Shown here: piece after piece, positions 8,358 to 16,158 of the stretch
Layout: each line of letters begins with the position of its first letter
Numbering within the stretch: the first letter of the stretch is position 1
Assembly: GCA_965262015.1 (NCBI GenBank)
Contig: OZ253494.1
Span: forward strand, 372,001-436,000
Reading direction: 5' to 3'
From: G965262015 sp965262015
GTDB taxonomy: Bacteria > Spirochaetota > Leptospiria > Turneriellales > CBDBES01
Length of the DNA: 64,000 bases
Program-made: the position numbers and the translations under genes
The notes under the pieces: generated by a model
Databases searched by the model: none
What the model saw: the letters and a program-made list of their open reading frames with translations, nothing else
Told to the model about the DNA's origin: nothing

Positions 8358-9550
8358 CTTTGAAAAGTCAATTCCAGAATTAGACAGTTTAAGGTGTTCA
8401 TAAGCCGTTCTTCTTAAAAAAATTAAAATTAAGGAGAACGACCAATGAAAATATACAACGAAAATCGAATACTTATACAGAAGTATTTAGCATATGAGTT
8501 ATAGAGGAATAGCTCAAAAAATAAATATATCAAGATCTGCTGTTTTTTATGAGATAAAAATAAAATCAATCAATGACATATATAAGGCTAAAGATACACA
8601 ATACCTTACTGAAAAGAAAAGATATTATGCAAATCATTAAAGAGCAAAGTACCATAACATAGAACTAATGACATAGATAGAAAAATATCTTAAAATGAAC
8701 TAGTCACCAAAAGCAATTAGTCTATACCTAAAAAACAAAAATATCACATGAAACACTCTATAAAATTATATTCTATTTCAAAGGTAATACTTTGTGGCGT
8801 TTTGGGATATAGATATAAATATCTAGAGGTTAAAAATAAAAAAGGGCACCTGAGAGGCCATATGAGCCCATACAAAGCTCTAAAAAACTATTTTAGGTCT
8901 ATTTTATTTATAGCATGGAAAATAGTATGAAAAAAGCATTTGGGGGTATAGGGAATAGACACCATGCACATACAAAATGGATATATTGCTGTGGTTGTAG
9001 AAAAAATATCTAGAAAAATTATGACAATGCTTATACCTAATCTAAAAGCAGAAACATTATTAGCTTCATGGAAACAGTTGTTTTCTCAGGTAGATAATAT
9101 CTGGGCTATCATCTGCAACAAGGGAACTAAAAATTTACAGAGAATGCTAAAAATACCTTTTAGCTTAGGAAGGTGGATAACAAAAAAACTTTCTGTGTGA
9201 GCGAGGTAAATAAGAGATTTATTTGCAGATATAAACACGATACAGAGCGTTACATTCGATAATGGTTCTAAGGTTTGCAGAGTTTAAGAATATGGAAGAA
9301 TATCTTAACTGCAAGGTCTATTTTACGGATATATTTTCTCCTTGGCAGAGAGGTCTTAATGAATATAGCAATAGATTGATTAGACAATATCTAAGAAAGG
9401 GAACAGATTCTCGGTATGTCACACAAAAATATCTTGATGAGATTATACATAAAATAAACTCAAGACCATGAAAAAGATTAAGCTACTTAACACCTAACAA
9501 GGTATTTTAAAGAGTAAAGCTTCAATTTGCACTTCAAAATAGAACTTATT
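8358..9550 (+). mobile_element. IS30-family element, degraded
   Basis: An element of about 1.2 kb, the right size for IS30. The left end (GAAAAGTCAATTCCAG and onward at about 8358) recurs near 32447 on minus and near 59490. The right-end motif, read inward as TTTTGAAGTGCAAA, recurs at about 31305, 47960 and 59665. Between them is a broken transposase gene: the N-terminal helix-turn-helix near 8493, the central part near 8964-9200, and the C-terminal region at 9262-9545. Confidence 0.8.
8444..9545 (+). pseudogene. IS30-family transposase, broken
   Basis: Successive frames give recognisable IS30 transposase pieces. These are an N-terminus from the ATG at 8444, MSYRGIAQKINISRSAVFYE (helix-turn-helix) near 8493, a middle piece with AVVVEKISRKIMTMLIPNLK near 8990, and the C-terminal YFTDIFSPWQRGLNEYSNRL with KGTDSRYVTQKYLDEIIHKI at 9262-9471. 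The last piece is the classic IS30 FADPYSPWQRGxNENxNGxxRxxxPKGTxF region. In-frame stops and frame changes separate the pieces (for example the stop after Tyr-Glu-Leu near 8500), so no functional transposase can be made. Confidence 0.85.
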
Positions 9551-9637
9551 GACTCTCTAATACCCTGCCATATGCATTAAATAAAAACTATTGACATATT
9601 GTATTATTGTCTTTGGTTTGGGTAGAAGGGTTGATTG

Positions 9638-10753
9638 ATGAGTTTTTTGTTTGAGCATAATATTACAGATAGGCAGTCTAAGATTATGCATGCGATTATC
9701 CATGAGTACTTATTAACTGGGGAACCTGTTGGCTCCAAAGTGCTTGTCAAGGATTATATTAAAGACGTTTCATCCGCCACAGTTCGTAAAGAAATGTCTG
9801 TTTTAGTACAGATGAATGTAATTATTGGTCAGCATATTTCATCTGGTCGTATACCTACGGATGAAGCAATACAATGGTATGTAGATGAGTTAACCAAACT
9901 TTACCAAATCAATCAAGAACATAAGGAACAAATAGAAAGTGTGTACAGTAATGTAAGGCTACATTTTGATACATTGCTTGATAAAATGGTTGGAGTGTTA
10001 GCTTCTATTTCCAAGAGTTTGGCTATAGTTTTGGCACCACGTTCTTCAGGTATTTCTCTTGAGAGGATTGAGCTTGTGGCTGTGACAGATACGCTTGTTT
10101 TAATTATTATGATTAGTGATTCTGGTGTTGTTTTTCAGAAAAAGATACAGTTAAAACAATTTGTTAATCAAGAAGAACTATATAAAATTAGTCGCTATAT
10201 TAATCGAAATTTGAAAGGTTATGAGCTTACGGATCTACATAATAAAAATTTCTCTTTCTTGATTGAACAATCACCTTTAGAACATAACTCAAATGAAATC
10301 TTGTTATCTGTTGTACAAAATCTAGTTTATGATCCTCCTGATCAGGATATACATATGGAAGGTAAAAGCTGTTTTTACAAGACTATGCATTGTATGCAAG
10401 AAAGTAAAGAGGCGGAAGAAATTGTACAAGTTCTCGAAGATAAAACATTGCTTAAAAAGATTATTAATCGCTCTATTAAATCCAATGGCGTAAATATTAG
10501 GGTGGGCTTACCCATTAGCATTGGCAAGAGAGTCCCTGGTCTCTCTTTGTTAACTAAAAATTACACAGTTGGTGGTAAAGAAGTGGGGGCTATTGGTATC
10601 ATTGGTTCTATACGTATGCCTTATGAAAAACTCATACCTACGATTGACTACAGCTCCATGCTACTATCTAATATGCTAACACAGCAAAGTGAATTAAATT
10701 CTACCAATCATACTAATGATAGCTTAGATAGGTTATTACTCGGTAGAGATTAA
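9638..10753 (+). CDS. hrcA: Heat-inducible transcription repressor HrcA
   Basis: Represses class I heat-shock operons by binding CIRCE operators, and is kept active by GroE. I start at the ATG at 9638, 7 bases after a GAAGGG ribosome site; an in-frame TTG at 9635 would add one residue. The N-terminal winged helix contains TDRQSKIMHAIIHEYLLTGEPVGS-type sequence followed by SSATVRKEMSVL and SSGRIPTDEAIQWYVDEL. The rest is the HrcA dimerisation and insert region, ending with VGAIGIIGSIRMPYEKLIP. It is followed directly by grpE. The IS30 remnant ends about 85 bases upstream, so its promoter region is short. Confidence 0.93.
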   Translation: MSFLFEHNITDRQSKIMHAIIHEYLLTGEPVGSKVLVKDYIKDVSSATVRKEMSVLVQMNVIIGQHISSGRIPTDEAIQWYVDELTKLYQINQEHKEQIESVYSNVRLHFDTLLDKMVGVLASISKSLAIVLAPRSSGISLERIELVAVTDTLVLIIMISDSGVVFQKKIQLKQFVNQEELYKISRYINRNLKGYELTDLHNKNFSFLIEQSPLEHNSNEILLSVVQNLVYDPPDQDIHMEGKSCFYKTMHCMQESKEAEEIVQVLEDKTLLKKIINRSIKSNGVNIRVGLPISIGKRVPGLSLLTKNYTVGGKEVGAIGIIGSIRMPYEKLIPTIDYSSMLLSNMLTQQSELNSTNHTNDSLDRLLLGRD

Positions 10754-10762
10754 GGAGAAATG

Positions 10763-11452
10763 ATGCAAGAAAATGATTTAAAGTTAGAATCTCTTGATAC
10801 TAATGAACAAGATACTGATGACCTGTGTAGTAAGGTAGTAAATGAAATTTTAGAAGATAAAGATATAGACTCTAATCAAGCAGATACTAATATAGATATT
10901 TCTGAAGAGAATATAATTCTTAAGCAACTAGAAGAAAAAGTAGAAGAGTATAAAAATAATCTTTTAAGAGAAAGAGCTGAATTTATTAATTATCGCAAAA
11001 GAGTTAGCGAAGAAAAACGCCAATTGGAAGATTCCGCTATTAGTAAATTTTTGATTTCCATGTTACCCATATTAGATGCGTTTGATCACACATTCCAATC
11101 TACTGAAGAATTTGAGAATCAAGTAGATCCAAATAAAGCCACTAAATTAGATTCATTTTTACAAGGTGTTAAATTAATTCAAAAACAGCTTGTCCAGGTG
11201 TTTACTGATTATGGAGTAGTAGGCTATAGTCCTGAGGGTGATAAATTTGATCCTACCTTGATGGAAGCTTTGCACATACAAGATTCAGACGAAACTGATT
11301 ATGAGATTGTGCAGTCTGTTTACCAAAAAGGATATCGAATAAAAGAAAAGGTTTTACGCCCTGCAAGAGTAGTAGTGTTACAGCCTACCTCTAGTCATGG
11401 AGATAACACGGAAGAAGATAAACAGAATATAGTTGATTCTACCTCTGAATAG
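10763..11452 (+). CDS. grpE: Nucleotide exchange factor GrpE
   Basis: Co-chaperone that releases ADP from DnaK. About 229 residues: an acidic N-terminal tail (about 1-50), a long coiled coil containing NNLLRERAEFINYRKRVSEE, then the C-terminal beta domain with VGYSPEGDKFDPTLMEALH and the signature VQSVYQKGYRIKEKVLRPAR. The ATG at 10763 has AGGAG five bases before it; the ATG at 10760 is also in frame but is too close to that site. The hrcA stop overlaps the ribosome site, so the two are translated from one message. Confidence 0.94.
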   Translation: MQENDLKLESLDTNEQDTDDLCSKVVNEILEDKDIDSNQADTNIDISEENIILKQLEEKVEEYKNNLLRERAEFINYRKRVSEEKRQLEDSAISKFLISMLPILDAFDHTFQSTEEFENQVDPNKATKLDSFLQGVKLIQKQLVQVFTDYGVVGYSPEGDKFDPTLMEALHIQDSDETDYEIVQSVYQKGYRIKEKVLRPARVVVLQPTSSHGDNTEEDKQNIVDSTSE

Positions 11453-11468
11453 TAGCATGAAAATAATT

Positions 11469-11497
11469 TTGTGTTCTATACCCTGTACTGGTATAAG
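11469..11497 (+). promoter_or_regulatory. Probable internal promoter for dnaK
   Basis: TTGTGT at 11469-11474 and TATAAG at 11492-11497 are separated by 17 bases, in the 91-base gap between grpE and dnaK. A start near 11504 would give a leader of about 40 bases with AAGGAG before the dnaK ATG. Confidence 0.5.
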
Positions 11498-11510
11498 TCA
11501 CTCGAGTAAC
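11497..11510. promoter_or_regulatory. 14-bp near-palindrome over the dnaK start site
   Basis: GTCACTCGAGTAAC is an imperfect dyad centred just downstream of the -10. It contains CACTC and GAGT, the inner bases of CIRCE half-sites, but with no 9-base spacer. A repressor site is possible; I cannot show that HrcA binds it. Confidence 0.3.
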
Positions 11511-11543
11511 AGTTGGTATGATTAATTTTGTAAGGAGTATGTT

Positions 11544-13502
11544 ATGAGCAAAGAAAAAATAATTGGTATTGATTTAGGTACAACAAATTCATGTGTTGCA
11601 ATTATCGAAGGTGGAGAGGCAACAGTCTTAGCAAACTCAGAAGGGACGCGTACCACGCCATCAATTGTTGCTTTTACGGGTAAGGACGAGACTTTGGTGG
11701 GTCAAGTTGCTAAGAATCAAATGATTACTAATCCAAGTAGAACAATTCGCTCCATTAAAAGATTTATGGGGAGAAAGTATAGTGAAATTCATAATGAGAT
11801 TAATCTAGTCCCTTACAAAGTGGAGAAGAGCAGTAGTCAAGCCATTACAATTAATGTAGATGGTGAAGAATATAGACCTGAAGAAATATCCGCTCGTATT
11901 TTACAAAAAATGAAACAAACAGCAGAGGCTTATATTGGCTCTACAATTGAAAAAGCCGTTATTACTGTACCAGCATACTTTAATGATGAACAGCGACAAG
12001 CTACAAAGGATTCAGGTAAAATCGCTGGTCTAGATATCGTGCGTATTATTAATGAACCTACTGCTGCCGCTCTTTCCTATGGAATAGACAAAAAAAATAA
12101 TGATGAAACTATTGCAGTCTATGATCTGGGAGGAGGTACATTTGATATATCTATTCTAGAGTTAGCAGATAATGTTTTTGAAGTTAAGTCTACTAATGGC
12201 GACACACGTCTAGGTGGTGATGACTTTGATCAGGCCATTATTCAATGGATTGTTGCTGAATTTAAAAAAGAATCTGGAATTGATATTAGTCAGGATAAAA
12301 TGGCACAACAACGTCTTAATGAAGCAGCTGAAAAAGCAAAGGTTGAGTTGTCAGGTAAAGAAACGGCAGATATTAATATACCTTTTATTACTGCAGATCA
12401 ATCGGGCCCTAGACATCTTGATTTAAGACTAACACGAACTAAATTTAATCAACTCACAGAGGAATTAGTTAGAAGAACAGTCATGCCATGTGAAAATGCA
12501 CTTAAAGACGCAGGAATTAGTGCTTCTGATATTGATGAGATAATTTTGGTGGGAGGCTCTACTCGTATACCAGCTGTACGTGAAAAAGTGAAAGAATTAT
12601 TTGGTAAAGAACTTAATCAAAGTGTTAATCCTGATGAGGCAGTTGCCATCGGTGCTGCAATCCAAGGTGGCGTATTAGCTGGTGATGTAAGTGATGTCCT
12701 TTTGTTAGATGTCACACCATTGTCTCTAGGTATAGAGACATTGGGTGGTGTAATGACAAAGATCATACAAAGGAATACAACAATACCAACAAAAAAGAAA
12801 GAGGTATTTTCTACTGCTGCTGATAATCAAACATCTGTTGAAATACATGTGTTGCAGGGCGAGAGAGAAATGGCTAAAGATAATCGTACCCTAGGTAGGT
12901 TCCATTTAGCTGATATTCCTCCATTACCTAGAGGTGTACCTCAAATCGAAGTTAGTTTTGATATTGATGCCAATGGAATTGTGAACGTATCTGCTAAGGA
13001 TGTTAAAAATGGTCAGGAACAAAAAATTCGTATCGAGGCTACTAGTGGAATTTCTGAAGATGAAATAAAGGATATGGTAGCTAATGCAGAAAAATTTGCT
13101 GAGGAAGATAAGCAAAATGCAGAAATTGTGAAAGCACATAATGAATTGGATAACTTAATTTATACTGTAGAAAAAGGAATGAACGAAGCAAAAGATCTGG
13201 ATAAAAATATTCAAGCAGAAATACAAACTGTTATGGATACAGCAAAGGAGAGTACGTCCTCTAGAGACTTGGTTTCATTACAACAGGCTAAAGAGAATGT
13301 TACGAATATTATGAATAAGTATGCGTCACAGTTGTATAATCAAGGTACTGCGGATTCATCCAATCAAGCACCAACAGATGATCATAGTGATACAGGTGAT
13401 GCTGACAAGCCTCAAGAGAATAAAGACAAGGAAGACAAGAGTAAGGTGATTGATGCAGAATTTGAAGAAATTAATGATGATGCAGAAACTGGGAAAAACT
13501 AA
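11544..13502 (+). CDS. dnaK: Chaperone protein DnaK (Hsp70)
   Basis: ATP-driven chaperone that binds exposed hydrophobic peptide. The 652-residue protein has the phosphate-1 loop IGIDLGTTNSC at 7-17, the phosphate-2 loop VYDLGGGTFDISILE near 195, the adenosine motif LVGGSTRIPAVR near 335, the linker DVLLLDVTPLSLGIET near 390, the substrate-binding beta domain and a helical lid. The C-terminus is a charged, disordered tail ending EEINDDAETGKN. It starts at an ATG preceded by AAGGAG and is followed 18 bases later by dnaJ. Confidence 0.98.
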   Translation: MSKEKIIGIDLGTTNSCVAIIEGGEATVLANSEGTRTTPSIVAFTGKDETLVGQVAKNQMITNPSRTIRSIKRFMGRKYSEIHNEINLVPYKVEKSSSQAITINVDGEEYRPEEISARILQKMKQTAEAYIGSTIEKAVITVPAYFNDEQRQATKDSGKIAGLDIVRIINEPTAAALSYGIDKKNNDETIAVYDLGGGTFDISILELADNVFEVKSTNGDTRLGGDDFDQAIIQWIVAEFKKESGIDISQDKMAQQRLNEAAEKAKVELSGKETADINIPFITADQSGPRHLDLRLTRTKFNQLTEELVRRTVMPCENALKDAGISASDIDEIILVGGSTRIPAVREKVKELFGKELNQSVNPDEAVAIGAAIQGGVLAGDVSDVLLLDVTPLSLGIETLGGVMTKIIQRNTTIPTKKKEVFSTAADNQTSVEIHVLQGEREMAKDNRTLGRFHLADIPPLPRGVPQIEVSFDIDANGIVNVSAKDVKNGQEQKIRIEATSGISEDEIKDMVANAEKFAEEDKQNAEIVKAHNELDNLIYTVEKGMNEAKDLDKNIQAEIQTVMDTAKESTSSRDLVSLQQAKENVTNIMNKYASQLYNQGTADSSNQAPTDDHSDTGDADKPQENKDKEDKSKVIDAEFEEINDDAETGKN

Positions 13503-13520
13503 TAATATAGTTTTTGTTAT

Positions 13521-14651
13521 ATGTCACGGGAACAACGAGATTATTATGAGATTCTAGGAATCTCCAAACAAGCTTCTTTAGATGAAATCAAAAAAGCCTA
13601 CCGAGCGTTAGCTATCAAATATCACCCTGATAAAAATCAGGGTAACAAAAAGGCAGAGATGAAATTTAAAGAATCTACTGAAGCATACGAGGTCTTGAGA
13701 GATGATAAGAAAAGAGATATCTATGATCGCTTTGGTCATGATGGACTTTCAGGTTCTGCTTCTCAAGGTGGTGGTTTTGGTCAAGGAGCCTACACAGATT
13801 TTACAGATATTTTTTCTGGGACAAGCTTTGAAGATATTTTTGAAAATATCTTTGCGGGAAGTGGTTTTAGCTTTGGACGCAGTAGTTATGGTACGCAATC
13901 ACGACAAGGTTCAGATCTTAGATATAATTTAGAAATTAATCTTGAAGATGTTTATTATGGTAAAGATATTACTATACAAATACCGAGAGAAGAGCATTGT
14001 GATACCTGCAATGCTACAGGTTCTGCAGATGGCAAGGAAACTATTTGTACAACCTGTGGTGGTGCTGGACAAGTAAGACGTACTTCAGGCTTCTTCTCAG
14101 TCGCTTCTACTTGCCCTGCTTGTAATGGCCAAGGTAAATCAATTGCTTCTCCATGCCTTAAATGTCGTGGGAAAGGCGTGGTTAGTAAGGTTAAACAGTT
14201 ACAGATCCGTGTACCCAAAGGAGTGGAATCGGGCACACGCTTAAAAGTTACAGGAGAAGGTGAAGCAGGATTGCATGGTGGATCAAGAGGTGATCTTTAT
14301 GTTGTACTTAAAGTTAAACAGCATTCCACCTTTGAAAGAGATGAAGCAAATATATTTATAGGAGTAGAGTTACCTATGATTACTGCTGTGCTTGGTGGTG
14401 ATATTAGTGTGCAAACATTGTCTACCAATCAGGTACGGCTTAAAATTCCACCGGGGACACAACCTAATACGCAGTTTAGAATAAAAAATAAAGGATTGCC
14501 ATTATTATCTAGTAATACTCGTTACGGGGATATTATTGTGGAAATTAATATTACTATACCTAAGAATATGAGTAGCAAGGCAAAAGGTTTATTTAAAGAA
14601 TTAAAAACAGAACTAGAGAACGCAAAAGGTGCCTTTAGTCGTTTTACCTAA
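13521..14651 (+). CDS. dnaJ: Chaperone protein DnaJ
   Basis: Hsp40 co-chaperone that delivers substrates to DnaK and stimulates its ATPase. The 376-residue protein has the J domain at 1-70 with the HPD motif at residues 35-37, and a Gly/Phe-rich linker (about 75-130) with FGRSSYGTQSRQGSDLRYNL at its end. Four zinc-binding Cys pairs follow (CDTCNATG, CTTCGGAG, CPACNGQG, CLKCRGKG, about 155-220), then the C-terminal peptide-binding domain with GGSRGDLYVVLKV. It is a complete type I DnaJ. Its stop overlaps the ATG of the lipoyl gene as TAATG. Confidence 0.97.
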   Translation: MSREQRDYYEILGISKQASLDEIKKAYRALAIKYHPDKNQGNKKAEMKFKESTEAYEVLRDDKKRDIYDRFGHDGLSGSASQGGGFGQGAYTDFTDIFSGTSFEDIFENIFAGSGFSFGRSSYGTQSRQGSDLRYNLEINLEDVYYGKDITIQIPREEHCDTCNATGSADGKETICTTCGGAGQVRRTSGFFSVASTCPACNGQGKSIASPCLKCRGKGVVSKVKQLQIRVPKGVESGTRLKVTGEGEAGLHGGSRGDLYVVLKVKQHSTFERDEANIFIGVELPMITAVLGGDISVQTLSTNQVRLKIPPGTQPNTQFRIKNKGLPLLSSNTRYGDIIVEINITIPKNMSSKAKGLFKELKTELENAKGAFSRFT

Positions 14652-14905
14652 TGCCCGATCAACTAGATATTATTAATCTTCAAGTTCCTGATATTGGTAG
14701 AAGTACTGAGATTAAACTGCTTGTATGGAATAAGCAGGAAGGTGAAGTAATAGATGTTGGTGAAGAAATATGCGAATTGATGAGTGACAAAGCTCATTTT
14801 TCTCTTGAAGTTCCTGTTGAAAGTACACTATATAAAATTATTATGCCTGAAGATAGTATTGTTAAGGTTGGAGAAGTTATAGGTCAACTAAAGACTATAT
14901 CTTGA
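14651..14905 (+). CDS. Free-standing lipoyl/biotinyl-domain protein
   Basis: An 84-residue protein consisting only of a lipoyl-type domain. It has the expected Lys47 in LMSDKAHFSLEVPVE, the DKA form typical of lipoyl domains of 2-oxoacid dehydrogenase E2 subunits, flanked by EGEVIDVGEEIC and EDSIVKVGEVIGQL. No E2 catalytic or E3-binding domain follows, and no lipoate or dehydrogenase gene is next to it. Its ATG overlaps the dnaJ stop, so it is translated with the chaperone operon. The last 22 bases overlap the convergent decarboxylase gene. Its modification (lipoate or biotin) and partner are unknown. Confidence 0.82.
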   Translation: MPDQLDIINLQVPDIGRSTEIKLLVWNKQEGEVIDVGEEICELMSDKAHFSLEVPVESTLYKIIMPEDSIVKVGEVIGQLKTIS

Positions 14906-16035
14906 AATAAACGCTCTGCATGTTCTAAACAAGATAAGTTAATATCTTGTTTAGTAAAAAATACATGAGGTCCACGAAAACCATTGAATTCAGAAGCATA
15001 GACTGAACTGTAAGCACCCGTGCCCATAAAATATATGTTATGGTGGACATCCATAATAGGTAACTTTACCGTATATAACTTATCAAGGGCATCACAGGTA
15101 GGTCCACATAAAACTTGTTTATATAACTTACCCTCGGCATTAGTTATGATGGGGTACTGTATGCCTTCCATAGTCTCCATCATACCAGAGAAAAGGCCTG
15201 TGTTAAGAAACACCCATGGTATTTTTTTTCTTATTGTGACTCCAATAATATTGGCCTTCAATACGCCAGCAGAACCGATAATAAATCTACCAGGTTCCGC
15301 TATAATATTTTGAATAGAAATATGTTTATCATACTTTTTCCACTTTTGTATATTATCATAGATGACCTTTGCAATCTGCTCTACAGTTGGTACTTTGTTG
15401 TTAAGTTGTATGGGGAAGCCACCACCAATATTAAGAGTATCTAGATAAATACCATTCTTATATCCTAATTTTAAACAGCGATAAGTATAATTCATAGCTT
15501 TTTGCCAAGTTTGGATGGTTTCACATTGTGAGCCAACATGAAAGGACAATCCAACTAAAGACAACTGATATTTTTTGACATAATCAAAAATAACCTGCCA
15601 ATATGGTTCTTCACAACCAAATTTATGGTTCAGAGGCCATAGTGCACCATTATTAGGAACGTATATTCTTAAATGCAGTTTGACCTGGGAATGATAATCT
15701 TGAAATTTAGATAATTCTTGAATAGAATCTATGGTATAATGTATAATACCTTTAAAGACAGCCTCTTGAATGGCATTTTTACTTTTAACTGGGTTACTAA
15801 AAATAATTTTATCAGGTGGTATATTTAATTGTAGTAAAGTTTTTATCTCAGCATATGATGAACTTTCAAAGTTAGCACCTTGTTGAAATAAAGTCTTTAG
15901 AATGGTTGGATGTGGATTAGCTTTAACTGCATAAGCAACTAACACACCAGGAAAAGCCTGACTAAAAGATTTGTAATTAATTATTAAACGATTTAAATTA
16001 ATTGCTAGAAGTGCTGGTGGCTCAATATTATTCAT
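14884..16035 (-). CDS. PLP-dependent decarboxylase, fold III (ornithine decarboxylase-like)
   Basis: Probably decarboxylates ornithine to putrescine for polyamine synthesis; related enzymes act on diaminopimelate, arginine or lysine. The 383-residue protein has the PLP lysine at residue 38 in VLVAYAVKANPHPTIL, GLSFHVGSQC, the phosphate-binding LDTLNIGGGFPIQL, IIAEPGRFIIGSAG, and the C-terminal catalytic motif LCGPTCDALDKL. The C-G-P-T-C-D-x-x-D form is typical of ornithine decarboxylases rather than LysA. Length fits the short eukaryote-like class. It is divergent from korA and overlaps the lipoyl gene by 22 bases at its 3' end. Confidence 0.85.
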   Translation of the reverse strand: MNNIEPPALLAINLNRLIINYKSFSQAFPGVLVAYAVKANPHPTILKTLFQQGANFESSSYAEIKTLLQLNIPPDKIIFSNPVKSKNAIQEAVFKGIIHYTIDSIQELSKFQDYHSQVKLHLRIYVPNNGALWPLNHKFGCEEPYWQVIFDYVKKYQLSLVGLSFHVGSQCETIQTWQKAMNYTYRCLKLGYKNGIYLDTLNIGGGFPIQLNNKVPTVEQIAKVIYDNIQKWKKYDKHISIQNIIAEPGRFIIGSAGVLKANIIGVTIRKKIPWVFLNTGLFSGMMETMEGIQYPIITNAEGKLYKQVLCGPTCDALDKLYTVKLPIMDVHHNIYFMGTGAYSSVYASEFNGFRGPHVFFTKQDINLSCLEHAERLFQDIVFS

Positions 16036-16158
16036 TTTTAGAGATTAACACTGATTTAGTTTTAAATAAATACGTAAATTATTTTATTTAAATATAAAAA
16101 TTAAGCTTTTCAAAACTTATGATATATTTAATGGGGAAGCCCTATTGGAGATAAGGTT

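Noticed and set aside
9551..9637. CIRCE operator upstream of hrcA
   Set aside because: No inverted repeat of the TTAGCACTC type is present between the IS remnant and the hrcA start.
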